Positions 1 through 13,430 of a stretch of DNA of 64,000 nt are shown here, one piece after another. Positions within the stretch are counted from its first letter, which is position 1. Every line of letters starts with the position of its first letter. Source of the stretch: Mycosarcoma maydis. Its lineage: Eukaryota > Basidiomycota > Ustilaginomycetes > Ustilaginales. The position numbers and the translations under genes were made by a program. The stretch is from the NCBI RefSeq assembly GCF_000328475.2, contig NC_026479.1, positions 372,001 through 436,000 on the forward strand, in the 5' to 3' direction. The notes under the pieces were generated by a model. The model was not told the DNA's origin and ran no database searches. It was given only the letters and a program-made list of their open reading frames with translations.

Positions 1-53
1 CGGAACCGCGGAAATGCGTGACCTTCTAAATCTGAAATGCAGTTATTGATGCC

Positions 54-1259
54 TTATGTTGAAGTGACCAAGTCGTGCCGTCCTCCATACACCCATACGA
101 GCTCCGCCTCCGCTTCTTCGCAGTCCTCAGGATAGTCTCTTTGTCTGATGTCACGGCTGCTCTGTGTATCGCCCAAAGTCCTGGTGCAAAACGATTTTGC
201 TGAAACATGCTGGTGCTTTGGTTGCTGATTTGGCTTCCGATAGATTTGCAGCCCATAGAATGCTTTGCAAGCTACGGATGGATGACTTACGGGTAGATCT
301 TCCTCTGAGAGAATGCGCAAATCTCGACCTTCATCTGTGTAGAGCAACGGTAGGGCAGTGAAATGCAAGTTGTAGATGCAGGGTAGGATGATGTGGATGA
401 GCGATCGTGGTCGGAGACCGAGAGCTGGTGTGCGGAACGTGCTGGTAATGTCGTGTTCCGAGCTGGTAGTTTGCCGCTGCTTACCTTGACGATATATTGT
501 TGATCTTGTCGAGGTTGAGGTGATGGTGAAGGCACTGTTCCGGTAACAGAGGTATTCTCGGCCTGGATGAGCGAGCAATGACAGCGCAGGATGGATCATC
601 GCACTCTGCTGTCAGCAAATCCGCGCGAGGCTTGATCTAGGCACTTTACCTGCCATTTAGTGAATATATAATGCATCACGTGTACCTCGGCCGAACAAAA
701 ATACAGTTTGTGCGGAGATGACGGTCTCACATATCTTTTTCCCGTGCCGAAAAAAATACACGTCACAGAATCACGAAGAGGACTCGTGACTTCTCCATGT
801 CGGATGGCGTGCTGCCCACATTCACGTTTGAGCCCTAGTAAAGTGTACTCGCAACCGCGTGTATGCCGCGTGTTCTCGATGATGAGCACGATAACAGCCA
901 GCCCCGATGTGGTTTGCGGACCATGAAACTCCTGAAGCAACGCCATCCTGTCGGCGTGTCGCCAAATCGGGAGGTCCTTACTGTGATCAAGGCTTGGAAT
1001 TGCAGCATGAAACTGGTCGCCACGCGAAAGACTTGCTTGCAGCTGACAAGCGAGGGTGGGGTGATGAAAGAAGCCGTGTTCTCCACTGAGGGGTGAAAAC
1101 GTTTGAAGCGAGCTACGAAGGATGTATCCACATGGTACGGACATTTGGGCTGTGCTCGCCGTACAAACCTTGGGCATCGGAATGCAAGGTGCTGTTCCGC
1201 GTGCTTGCGAAAGAATGGGCCGCTGGCTGCTGGCTTCTGTCTGTTGACCGCCGGCCTTC
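54..1259 (-). CDS. Unrecognised multi-exon protein gene (5' end unresolved)
   Basis: I read a chain of five stop-free exons in transcript order: about 1259-982, 931-650, 562-485, 424-291 and 180-54. The four introns (50, 87, 60 and 110 nt) begin GTAAGG, GTAAAG, GTAAGC and GTAAGT, and end TTCAG, CCAG, CCAG and CCAG. All phases match. The C-terminus is acidic and reads PEDCEEAEAELVWVYGGRHD before the stop at 54-56. The second exon encodes a hydrophobic stretch (LAVIVLIIEN) and several cysteines. I do not recognise the family. The first exon is open upstream to about 1259, but no convincing initiator ATG or signal peptide was found; another exon encoding SVVVAIVACVDEG near 1380-1270 may precede it. 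An unspliced reading across intron 1 is also open, so that intron is less certain. The consistent splice signals favour a real gene; function unknown. Confidence 0.5.
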
Positions 1260-1604
1260 AAGGTAGTTCAAGTCCAATCTCGGTCGATGTCGATGTCGCT
1301 CGTACAATCGTGCCTTCGTCAACACACGCAACGATTGCGACCACCACGGAGTTGCGAGAACGACCACACGGTATCTGATACAATGAAGCAGTTCGATGGT
1401 AAGCTCTGCTTCTTGCTATGCCGTGTAGGACCGTGCGTTTTGCATTATTGTCTCGTCATTGCAAGTGAATGGTCGTGTCCCGGTTCAAGTACTTATGTCG
1501 GCGCGCACATAACTTTCATGGTATTTGTTGATGTCAGCATCCTGTTATCGTTCCGATCAGAACTGTGCGACGAACGAGGCGCCGACGTGGAAACATGACG
1601 TGCG

Positions 1605-2226
1605 ATTCGTGATTGTCTGGAATTCTGTTGGCCAATATTCACGATTCACGATTGTTCTGTGGTAAAAGTTGGCAGGCTCCTGGCAGTTGCTATTCACGAA
1701 TGGACGCTAGCGGCACATGATGAATTCAGGAATGGAATTCACGATTACTGTAAAGAGTTATGAACAGTCGTGAAGAGCGAGACATGAGAACCGCGGAGTG
1801 AAGCGTGATTCTCTGGTACGAGGTGCAAAGACCGGCCATTTTCAGGGACACAGCTTGAGCAATTCACGATTCGGCAGAGCGAGGGCAGCGTGCAGCACCG
1901 AGTTGCATGTTATGTCGGAACATCGGGCCGCGGCCTATCGAAGAACTTGGCAGTCGTGAGTAGCTCGGGCATATGTCGTGAGTTAAGTAAGTGAAATCAC
2001 AAATTGATCACCTCTGTCGTTGCACCGCCTCGCCAACCTTTTCGAACACCCACTAAGTTGAACCAACTGAGACAGCGCTTTCCCACCCAGCTTGAGTTTC
2101 AGGGTCGGTTAAACAATCGTGAATCACGAATGCCGTACCTGACTTAACTTGTTCACGATTCTTTCCGTGCTTGCGCCTCGCATGTCATCATCACAACAGT
2201 TGTGAGTGAGCAGACCATTCACGATT
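1605..2226. repeat. Cluster of ATTCACG/ATTCGTG motif copies
   Basis: Copies are visible at 1605-1614, 1637-1653 (two units, 7-bp period), 1692-1701, 1737-1746, 1862-1871, 2115-2131, 2152-2160 and 2217-2226, in both orientations. The same motif recurs in most spacers of the window. Its role is unknown. Confidence 0.85.
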
Positions 2227-2477
2227 GTTGTACAGATGTCTTCCCCTTACACCATGCTGCACTGAGAGCGTTGTTCCTGATGCATCAAAGTTCGCACCGT
2301 CTCGCCAAGCTTGCTGTGTTGGCAGTGAATTATCTCTTGGTTACGTTTGTACCGTGTGAGGATCGGTAATTGTACATTGCCATGTCAATGCAAGCACATA
2401 CAAGTCGTGAAGAGAGGCTGCCTTGTGTCTGCACACGCTTCGGGTGTAAACTTTCCCTACAGTAACGCGCGTCGGAA

Positions 2478-2512
<35 letters not shown>
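2478..2512. repeat. Five tandem copies of heptamer GGTCCAC
   Basis: Five perfect head-to-tail copies of GGTCCAC (35 bp). The reverse complement of the same unit is tandem at 61352-61371. Confidence 0.95.
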
Positions 2513-2710
2513 AGCCCACAGTTGTGAGTGAGTGTGAATTTGTGTTGAATCGGATTAGCAGAGCCCTACCGCCTTTTCTTGCTCACCACCATCCTCGCCA
2601 TCCAGCCCACAGCTGTTGCTCCCTCCTCCTCACCGCCGCCCTCCCCCAGAGCCTGTGGTACGTATCTCTTTATCGACTAGACACTTGCTGGGCTTGTTCT
2701 CGACGAGCTC

Positions 2711-2734
2711 GACGTCCGACGTCCGACGTCCGAC
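2711..2734. repeat. Tandem heptamer GACGTCC, 3.4 copies
   Basis: GACGTCC is repeated three full times followed by GAC. The period is again 7 bp, although the sequence differs from the GGTCCAC tract 200 bp upstream. Confidence 0.9.
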
Positions 2735-2757
2735 TTTGGCATCTGCTCATAGAGCGT

Positions 2758-3261
2758 TTAGATTACCGCCTGCACACCCTGTCTACAGCCAAATGCCATT
2801 GCGCCTCCTTTAGTCGGATATCGACCTTGTATGTCGGACTGATGTTCGGCTACCGATCGTCGCTTCGTCGCTCGTTTCTTTTGAACATCATCACTCAAGG
2901 TTGATTTAGAAAGGGTTCGCGGCAAAGTGATAACCGGTAGGCGAAGCCATACATGCTGTGCAGATCCTGCGCCACTGTAGCTTATCTGCGATTCTGCGAG
3001 ATCGCTCTGCTCAGCATTCAAGGCGGCTCTCGCTACGATTGCAAGGTCGGCTAGGAGGAAAACGTATCGGTCGTTTGGCGTAGCACCATAGGCCACGTGT
3101 CGCTCATGATCCTGCCGATACATTTTGGCCAGTCTTTCTAATGACCACTCAAAAAGATGGTCAGACTTGTCGTGTCTCGCACTTCCTCGTCTTAGCACTG
3201 GCCGTCAACAACACTAATCACATGAAAGCTGGGCGCTGTTGAGTTCTTTCACTATAGCCAT
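2758..3261 (-). pseudogene. Interrupted protein-like ORF, unknown function
   Basis: From an ATG at 3261 in a strong context (gagaagATGG), the frame reads MAIVKELNSAQLS, meets two stops within 24 nt, then continues in the same frame for about 145 codons to a stop at 2758. The later part looks protein-like (HLFEWSLERLAKMYRQDHE; LLADLAIVARAALNAEQ). The 24-nt interruption starts GT and ends AG but is too short for a normal spliceosomal intron. This may be a decayed gene, a gene with a different exon structure, or chance. It lies divergent to the bHLH gene at 3734. No family recognised. Confidence 0.25.
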
Positions 3262-3733
3262 CTTCTCCAGGGCCGTTCACTGACCCCTTCATCCTTTGGT
3301 TGCGTTGACTTCACTCACGCTGCGCTCATCGCCCTGTTTCCTGCTCAACAGCCTAGTCCGCTTGAGTCTTACTCGCGAAACAGCCTGCTCGTATCCTCCT
3401 CATTTCTCCCCTCTCACCGCCTTTCATCCCGTCGACGACTTTGCTTCACCCCAAACCTATCTCGACGCCATCCGCACCTGGGCCGTCCGATTCGAAGCTC
3501 TCCTTTCCCACCCCATCGAACCGGGCTCTTTTTTGCCACACACTCCTCTTTGCTGAGAAAGGTACGAGATTCCACGCGCGCCTCTGGTCGCTGCACAAGA
3601 CATCCTGCTACTTTCTCATCTTTGCCATCATTTCACATAGATAGCGACTGGCTGCCATCGCGCCTCCTATCTCTTCATCTCCGCTCCACCACCGCAACCC
3701 TTGTCCTTTCTACCTTCATCTGTATCGCACGCC

Positions 3734-4933
3734 ATGCAATCGACCAACGCAGTCAAAGTGGAGGGCCAAACTCCCACCGCTCCCGCCTTTCAACGCCCCT
3801 CAGGAAGCGGCGGAGGCAACAAGAAGGGCACAAGCGCCGAGCGCCGAGCCACCCACAATGCGATCGAGCGAGCTCGTCGAGAGTCGCTTAACGGCCGCTT
3901 CCTTCAGCTTGCAGCCTCGCTACCCGCCATCTCTGACGTGCGACGTCCCTCCAAGTCGCTGATTGTCAATAAGTCTCTGGACTTTGTTGCCGACGCTATG
4001 AACCGAGAGGCGATGTACCGGCTCAGGATCGACAACATGCGCCAGGAGAACATGCAGCTGCGTCAACAGCTCAATAAATTCCTTTCACAGGCAGGCCTCG
4101 AGACGCTTCCTCAGCCTCCTGTCGATGAATTGCCTATTCCCATGGCTGAGATGGGCAATAAGAAGCACCAGTCCTCTTCTGGTCACCTTGCCGATGTGTA
4201 CGATCTAGACGACGACGACGGAGCATTTGGTCCTGGAAGTGATGAAGGCGGCAAGAACAGCCCAACTTCGTCTTGCTCGGTCGCTTCGAGTATGCGCGGC
4301 TCGCTCTCCACCTCACTTCCTTCTGGCATTAGCGGTTTCACTCCGATCGCACCGACCGGTATCTACAGTCAACCGCCCAGCTTCCTGTCAGCTCCCGTCA
4401 ACTCTACAGCTGCCAGCAGCACTTCGCCGGGCGATTCGTCCGCCTCTGGCGATGTCGCTTTGGGAGACCGCACAGGCAATTTTGAAGATGCAGGCGGTAA
4501 TTGGGCGCAGTCGGCTACTTTTGACGGCAATGGCGCTGGCTCTGCGCAGCAGCTGACTTATGCTGGGCTTGCCTTCTCATCCTCCAGCGGTCATCACGGT
4601 TTGTACGCTGCTTCGCGTCCTGACTTGAACGGAACGCATCCATTTACTTCCGGTATTCAGTTGGGTCTGCAAGGCGTTGCCACCGATTCCAATGCCTCTG
4701 ACGTCTCTGGAGTGCTTGGTCAGAATGGACAGGCTCCGATGTTCTCACTGAATGAGAATAACTACATGCATCTGCGCAACGCACAACAGCTTCAGCAACA
4801 GCATCAGCTCCAGTTGCAGCTTCAACTTCAGCAACAGCAGCAGCAGCAGTTTGCCAACTCGACTGCTTTCAACGCGTCGCATTTTTTTGATCGAGCGCCG
4901 CTGCAGCCGGCTAGCTTCATGACTGCAGTGTGA
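3734..4933 (+). CDS. bHLH transcription factor
   Basis: The 399-aa protein has one basic helix-loop-helix domain at about residues 35-95. The basic region contains RRATHNAIERARRE, with the H-x3-E-x3-R pattern typical of E-box binding. The loop RRPSKSLIVNKSLDFV and a heptad-like stretch (RQENMQLRQQL) to about residue 118 would support dimerisation. The rest is low-complexity Ser/Ala/Gly, ending in a Gln/Leu-rich tract (about 4790-4850) that may activate transcription. The start is the first in-frame ATG at 3734; the open frame upstream begins with TTG. The 5' leader (about 3300-3730) is pyrimidine-rich and TC-laden, as in fungal promoters. It is a nuclear DNA-binding regulator by family; target genes cannot be inferred. 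No intron is visible. Confidence 0.9.
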   Translation: MQSTNAVKVEGQTPTAPAFQRPSGSGGGNKKGTSAERRATHNAIERARRESLNGRFLQLAASLPAISDVRRPSKSLIVNKSLDFVADAMNREAMYRLRIDNMRQENMQLRQQLNKFLSQAGLETLPQPPVDELPIPMAEMGNKKHQSSSGHLADVYDLDDDDGAFGPGSDEGGKNSPTSSCSVASSMRGSLSTSLPSGISGFTPIAPTGIYSQPPSFLSAPVNSTAASSTSPGDSSASGDVALGDRTGNFEDAGGNWAQSATFDGNGAGSAQQLTYAGLAFSSSSGHHGLYAASRPDLNGTHPFTSGIQLGLQGVATDSNASDVSGVLGQNGQAPMFSLNENNYMHLRNAQQLQQQHQLQLQLQLQQQQQQQFANSTAFNASHFFDRAPLQPASFMTAV

Positions 4934-5498
4934 GCGCGCTTCCTCGACGGCATCTCTTCTCAAACAGGACATTGTGACACCAACTTGCGTCCATGCTCGT
5001 TACGATGTCCGTAGCTGACGACGCACCGCAACCAAAGTTAGCCTGTTGCGGAGCAGTCAACGACTGTTTTACCCTCTTTTCTGTCTATTTTGTGCCACGC
5101 AACCAGCTTGTGCACACAAGATGTTGGCTTTTTTTGGCTTTCTTATTTTGCCCAGTCGTGAGTCTCAGGAGACTGCTCGGCTCTCGTTCTCACTTTCCTT
5201 TGATTCTGCTTGAAGTGGTCGACTGGCTTGATTGCCGGACCGAATCAAAGCTGTTTGTCATCATTCCGCCACGGCCATCACTATTCGTGTAATGTATTTT
5301 GTCGAAAGTATCGTTTCGCTCTGTTGCTTGATCCTCGCTTGCCATTCGTGTTTCGTTTGTCAATCCACCAAATCGTACCCAGCTGAAGTGAGTTGACTTT
5401 GGCTGTTGATGCAGCCTCGCAGGGGCTGTTTACCACGTGCTCTTTCGGATTGGTTACATGAAGGTGAAAGACATCTTGGATTGATGAGGTGTACGAGC

Positions 5499-6240
5499 AA
5501 TCGTGAATCAGTAACGATCCATGTGCCACGATGATTTCGCTGTGGAAAAAGAAGGTCGAGTCAGAGCAAGTCAACCAACCAATCGTGAATCTTGAATCAA
5601 CCAGGTTGCAAGCTAGCACCACTTGAATCACGAATCGCTCTGCAGAAAGAATTCACGATTGTGAATCCATCTGAATCGTGAATACAAACGAAGAGATGCG
5701 TTTTGTAATGGGTAGGTAATAGTTGAGAAATCTGATGAGACTTGCAAGAGTTGCAGATAGAGATGAGCCGTCAAACTGATAAGAAACTGGCGAACCAGCT
5801 GGGAACGCATGCAACTAATTCACGATTGGCTGGCTGCCAAGAAAGCATGCGCCTTGAGTTGCGCCTGGTCGCGAGGGCCAAGGGATTCGGGTTTTGCTCC
5901 GATCAAAACTCACACTCGTGACTCACTCGCTCACTCACTCACTCGCTCACTCACTCACTCGCTTACTCACTCACTTACTCACTAAGTGTGTAATCTGTAA
6001 CCCTTGCCGACACGAGAGAGAAGGGATCTGTGAAATTACGGTGGATCGGAAGAGAAACAATCGTGAATCGTGAATCACGAATGTAGAATGGCTCAGGCCA
6101 TCTTGGTCACACCTGTCGCGCTCTCGACCCGTATCGGAGCGAATCTATCTGCTCAAAATTCGTGATTGTGGGTGAGGGGTGAGCGTGTGAGCGAGCGCGC
6201 ATCTTTGTTTGCATTCGTGATTCATTCTTGATTCACGATC
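5499..6240. repeat. ATTCACG/ATTCGTG motif cluster upstream of ARG5,6
   Basis: Copies at 5499-5510, 5581-5590, 5626-5635, 5651-5660, 5674-5683, 5818-5827, 6059-6082 (three overlapping units), 6158-6167, 6213-6222 and 6231-6240. The last lies 130 bp before the ARG5,6 ATG. Confidence 0.85.
5921..5983. repeat. ACTC-type microsatellite with 16-bp higher-order unit
   Basis: Degenerate ACTC repeats where every third or fourth unit is GCTC or TTAC, giving a 16-bp super-unit (ACTCACTCACTCGCTC). Confidence 0.9.
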
Positions 6241-6315
6241 ACGGATTTGGGCTTTGCCTGTCATATCGACTACACCTAATCTTTATTACTGTCGTCTCTG
6301 CCACCTCTCCCTTGA

Positions 6316-9382
<3,067 letters not shown>

Positions 9383-10636
9383 CTACCAACACCCGCATCC
9401 GCATCCCTTTCTCCTCTCCTCCCTTTTCATGTACGTTCCTCCTCCAGTCCTAGTCTACCTCCTCACCCCACTTGGCCAGCCGCCAATCCCATCCAATCCA
9501 ATCCAATTCTATTTCCTTTGTTTCCCGAAAACAACCCTTTCTTCGACGTATCTGACCCGCTCGCATCCATCCTATCTCTCAAAAGCCTCTTCAAGGTGAA
9601 GCTCGAACTTGAGTTGTCGAAGGTAGTCGATCTCGCTCTTGCATTCGTGATTCAGATTCACGATTCACGATTGAGTATTGCATCCTTCATAAACGCTTCA
9701 GAAACGGTGAACACGATTAAATTTCAAAACCGAATCAAAAATAAACACAAACTGAGACAGAGCGCACACAGCAGAGCGACTACGTACAGGGGTGGAGGCT
9801 TGTGTCAGCTTCACGCTTCTTGCCACCCTCTCTGCTGAGTGGGGCAAGAATTCATTGAGCATCAGCACAAGTGACTAAAAAGGAGAAAATGGGGGCCGAA
9901 TCAAGAGTATCCGTGGGAATGTGTTCGTTGCGTATGATCACGACAACGAAGACGGCGACGAGATGCAGGATGACGAGGAGAGAGGAGAGAGGAGAATGAC
10001 AAATAAAAAGTCCGTTCAGGAGCCGACAAGAGCATTTACAAGGAGAGGAGGCCTAAATTGAGCCAAAAGCAGACGGCAACCCCAAAAGAGGCCAGCGTCA
10101 CATCGTCAACGCAACCGTTTACAAGGTCGGCGCCCATGCCGAGTCGGCGAACGACTCGACGGTCTGAGCAACTACCGACCATCAGAAGCTATCAGACCTG
10201 TGCAGAAGCAATAGGTTGTTAGCTGAGGTCAGGCAGCGCTGCAGCAAATAGCAGGGTTCTACAATGACCGAGCATCGGGACCATCAAGACGAGGTACGAG
10301 ACCCGGTCAAAGGAGCTCGAAAGCGAAAAACAAAAAGCAGGTGGTATCATTGAAGCGGCAGCCCAGCACGACGACACGAGAGTCATCGACAGAGGGCCGC
10401 CCGGGAATCGCATAAAGATTGACGAGAGGATTCCGACAACTGTAAGAAGAGACTGTTGCNNNNNNNNNNNNNNNNNNNNNNNNNNNNNNNNNNNNNNNNN
10501 NNNNNNNNNNNNNNNNNNNNNNNNNNNNNNNNNNNNNNNNNNNNNNNNNNNNNNNNNNNAACCAGTAAGAAGAGACTGTTGCTCGATAGCTGGCTCTGGG
10601 GAGAAAAAGTGAGGAGAAGCGAGCGTCTGCGAGTGT
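9383..10636. other. Convergent 3' region of ARG5,6 and the zinc-finger gene
   Basis: No supported gene. It contains an ATCCA-rich stretch near 9484-9507, a motif cluster at 9643-9673 (ATTCGTGATT, then a two-unit ATTCACG tandem) and a 100-N gap. Confidence 0.6.
10460..10559. other. Assembly gap of exactly 100 N
   Basis: One hundred unresolved bases. Both flanks carry the same 18 bp, GTAAGAAGAGACTGTTGC: it ends at 10459 on the left and starts at about 10564 on the right. The gap lies in the 3' flank of the zinc-finger gene, not in a CDS. Confidence 0.99.
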
Positions 10637-12166
10637 CTACTCTTGCTTGATCTGGTGACTCGCGCCAGATGCGATCGAGATACCACCTTTGGGAGGCGCA
10701 GTGAGGACCATTGTGTGGGCAAGGGGAGCGTTGAGGTGCGACATGGGGTGTACCGATGAAGCATCGTAATCTTCGCCAGCAGCAGCGCCGCCGCCCATCG
10801 AGGTGTGGACGCGAGCGTGCTGGTTGAGGTTGTCGTGTCGGCTAAAGCGCTTGTTGCACGAAGGGTAAGGGCAGAGGAAAGGCTTCTCGTCGGTGTGGAT
10901 CGAGCGAACATGGCGCTTGAGATGTTCGCTGCGCTTGAAACACTTGCCACAGCCAGGCACCTTGCACGTGTAAACTTTGCCACTCTTGCCGAGATTGTTC
11001 ATCTCCTCGGGCTTGTTGGGAACACGACGGCCGCGGGAGCGCTTGGTGATGAGGCCGGCATATGGGTTGGTAAGGTGAGCAAAGTGGCTGTAGAGGCTCA
11101 TGCCCTTGGGCAGCAAGGCCAGGCCGGAAGCTTGGGTCGGCACATGCTGGACCTGAATTTGGCGCGAAGAGGGCGAGGCGAGCACCGAGGGAAGAGCGCC
11201 CGCCATACCAAAGCGAGGATAGGGAGATGAGCTACGGGCGCTGCTGGGCGAAGACGGGCAAGGCGAGCCGTGTGGGGGGAAGCACGAGGCATCAGGGGCG
11301 CTCTGGGAGAAGACCATGGGGTAAGGGCCCACATTGCCAAAGTACGAGTTGACGGGGTAAGGATGGATGGGCATGGGGACAGCGCCAACGTCGGCGCCTT
11401 CGAGAATGCCGAGGCAGGACTCGCTACCGCTGCATCTGACGTGACCGTGACCGCCGTCCGTAGAAGCGTCGCTGAGGTTCAGAGGCGAGATGGGGACTTG
11501 AGCAGTAACAAAGGTGTGGACGTTGTTGGTGGCTTGAATGTCGTCCATGGCAGAAGGAGCGAGCCTCTGTGCACCTTGATCGGCATCCTCAATGAAATCG
11601 TGGAAGCTGAAATCGACGGTTGGGTGAAAGCTACTGGCGCGGATGGTGGCGTCCTTGGAGTCTCCACTGGGAGAGTGAAACTTGATGCGGTCGAAAGCGG
11701 ACTGGATCGAGGCCGAGACGTCGAGAGCCTGAAGCGAAGAGTCGCCCCAAGACGCAGTGCATGCCTCGTCAGTAGCGGGGGAGGCAGCGTTGCTCAGGTC
11801 AGCCTCGCTGTCAAAGCAGCTGTCATCGTACTCGGAAGCGGTGGAGGCAGCAGAGCTGGCGATGGACGGGGTAAGCGAGAGGCGCTGAGCGGCACGCGGA
11901 CGTTGGGGGATGTCGTTGAGGAAATCGGAGTTGTCGAAGCCAAAGTCATCCTTGAAATCAAAGTCGGGCTTGAGCGTGGTGACGGTGTCGGCGCGCTTGC
12001 GCTGGACCTCGAGCATGAAGGCGGACGTTTCGAGAGTTTCGTTAAAGGTGAGAGGCAGGGAGCTGGTGGAGTCGATGGAAGGCGAAAATCCGAAGAGACT
12101 GCTCGAGGAAGGAGGCAGATCGAAAAGCTGGGCAGCAGCGCTAGGACTGAAAAGTTGTTCCTCCAT
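10637..12166 (-). CDS. C2H2 zinc-finger transcription factor
   Basis: The 509-aa protein has two adjacent C2H2 fingers near residues 400-425 ([19 protein letters not shown]) and 431-455 ([19 protein letters not shown]). The RSEHLKRH and RHDNLNQH recognition helices resemble the Msn2/Msn4/Com2 stress-response class that binds C-rich (AGGGG-type) elements; that subgroup is inferred. The N-terminal 390 residues are Ser/Pro-rich and low complexity with acidic patches ([14 protein letters not shown]), a likely activation region. The start is an ATG at 12166; there is no intron. The C-terminus ends IKQE. The upstream region has five copies of GGTCGTTA, which might be bound by a regulator of this gene. 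Confidence 0.9.
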   Translation of the reverse strand: MEEQLFSPSAAAQLFDLPPSSSSLFGFSPSIDSTSSLPLTFNETLETSAFMLEVQRKRADTVTTLKPDFDFKDDFGFDNSDFLNDIPQRPRAAQRLSLTPSIASSAASTASEYDDSCFDSEADLSNAASPATDEACTASWGDSSLQALDVSASIQSAFDRIKFHSPSGDSKDATIRASSFHPTVDFSFHDFIEDADQGAQRLAPSAMDDIQATNNVHTFVTAQVPISPLNLSDASTDGGHGHVRCSGSESCLGILEGADVGAVPMPIHPYPVNSYFGNVGPYPMVFSQSAPDASCFPPHGSPCPSSPSSARSSSPYPRFGMAGALPSVLASPSSRQIQVQHVPTQASGLALLPKGMSLYSHFAHLTNPYAGLITKRSRGRRVPNKPEEMNNLGKSGKVYTCKVPGCGKCFKRSEHLKRHVRSIHTDEKPFLCPYPSCNKRFSRHDNLNQHARVHTSMGGGAAAGEDYDASSVHPMSHLNAPLAHTMVLTAPPKGGISIASGASHQIKQE

Positions 12167-12384
12167 CTTGGTGAATACGAGGAAATGCGTGATGGCGAAG
12201 AGATGTCGAAACAGAAGGGTACAAAAGTGGGTGTAAGGGTATGATGGAAGAGGGGTCGAGGCTCGTCGTGATATGGTATTGAGAGGGATGTGAGCTGAGG
12301 GAGGAGGTAGGTCGGTGAATTCGGAGTAAAGTAGTCGTGAAAATCGTTAAATGGCAATCCTCAAAAGCTGGAGGAAAGGCCAAG

Positions 12385-13226
12385 GGTCGTTACAAGGTCG
12401 TTACAGGGAGAGGTTTGCACGTCAGACTTAGCATGCAGATGAACACGAGTCTTGACTGTTGCAGTGGTGGGATGTGGTAGCAAGGACAGGCGCGGCGGTC
12501 AAGCGCGTGGTGAAGACACAAGTGTCCGAGCCGGCGATGCAGGAAGATGGGAGATAAAAGTGTCGGGTTGTGGCTTCTGCAGATGTGACGTGTGGGTGGG
12601 CTGTGACGGGACGGAGGATGGGTATGGTGGGTGTAAAGCTTGCGTCGATTGCTGGGTCGTTAGAGGGTCGTTAACTGCAACGTCCGGATGAAGAGCACAA
12701 ATGAAGGAGATGGTATAGGAAAACGGTAGACAGATTAGCTTTAGGTCACGGTCAAACATATGCTGCAAGCGCACATTTACGAGATGAAGACAACGAGACA
12801 AGGCAAGGCAGGTGAAATGTGACAACGCAAAGATGAGACCAACATTTGCGATGGCGCTTGTGGACGATCCGAGTGTCGTTCCTACGATCGAACTGATTGT
12901 GAGCAGATGCATGGCCACGGTTCGAGACGCATTCATTACGTCTCGAAATCAGCTATGGCCGAGGTACCGTGCATGCATGCATCTATAATCCGGGTTGGAT
13001 GGCAGGGTATGGACAACGCACTGCCTGCGTGCCGGAGCCTCGATGGGTTCGACAGCGTCGAATAGCGGCGTGCGCACAAGACAGGAAAAGGCCATTGTTC
13101 GACTAAGACGCGTTCGGGAGCGGGGTCGAGAGGCCCACGCGTGCCATCTGCATGGTAGTATGACCACAACGTAGCATGGATGCCAAGATCGATGCGAAAG
13201 ACGGCGGCACTTACAATGGGTCGTTA
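12385..13226. promoter_or_regulatory. Five GGTCGTTA elements upstream of the zinc-finger gene
   Basis: GGTCGTTA occurs at 12385-12392, 12396-12403, 12655-12662, 12666-12673 and 13219-13226, always in the same orientation. The first four form two pairs with identical 11-bp spacing between starts. They lie 220-1060 bp upstream of the start codon at 12166. A transcription-factor site is inferred; no factor is identified. Confidence 0.45.
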
Positions 13227-13361
13227 GCCTTGAAAGGCGGGAGTTGATACGAAAGACCGGCCGAGGCGTGATCTGTCGATGAGAGAGCTCGATGGTAGTT
13301 AATGGAGATGGTGGTAGAGACGTGAACACATTACAAACAGCGAACCGTAGTCAGAGCCAAT

Positions 13362-13430
13362 CTGAGAGCTGAGACCTGAGAGCTGAGACCTGAGAGCGGA
13401 GACCTGAGAGCGGAGAGCGGAGAGCGGAGA
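13362..13430. repeat. Tandem 14-bp repeat decaying to a 7-bp repeat
   Basis: CTGAGAGCTGAGAC is repeated twice, followed by a CTGAGAGCGGAGAC variant and then copies of GAGAGCG. The purine-rich strand is +. Confidence 0.9.

Larger units (their letters stand above)
1260..2757. other. Gene-free spacer with motif and heptamer repeats
   Basis: No recognisable coding region. It holds a dense cluster of the ATTCACGATT/ATTCGTGATT motif and two tandem heptamer tracts, listed separately. Its 5' end may contain the missing first exon and promoter of the minus-strand gene ending at 54. Confidence 0.5.

Noticed and set aside
11270..12244. 324-codon open frame antisense to the zinc-finger gene
   Set aside because: No recognisable domain, while the minus strand encodes intact C2H2 fingers.
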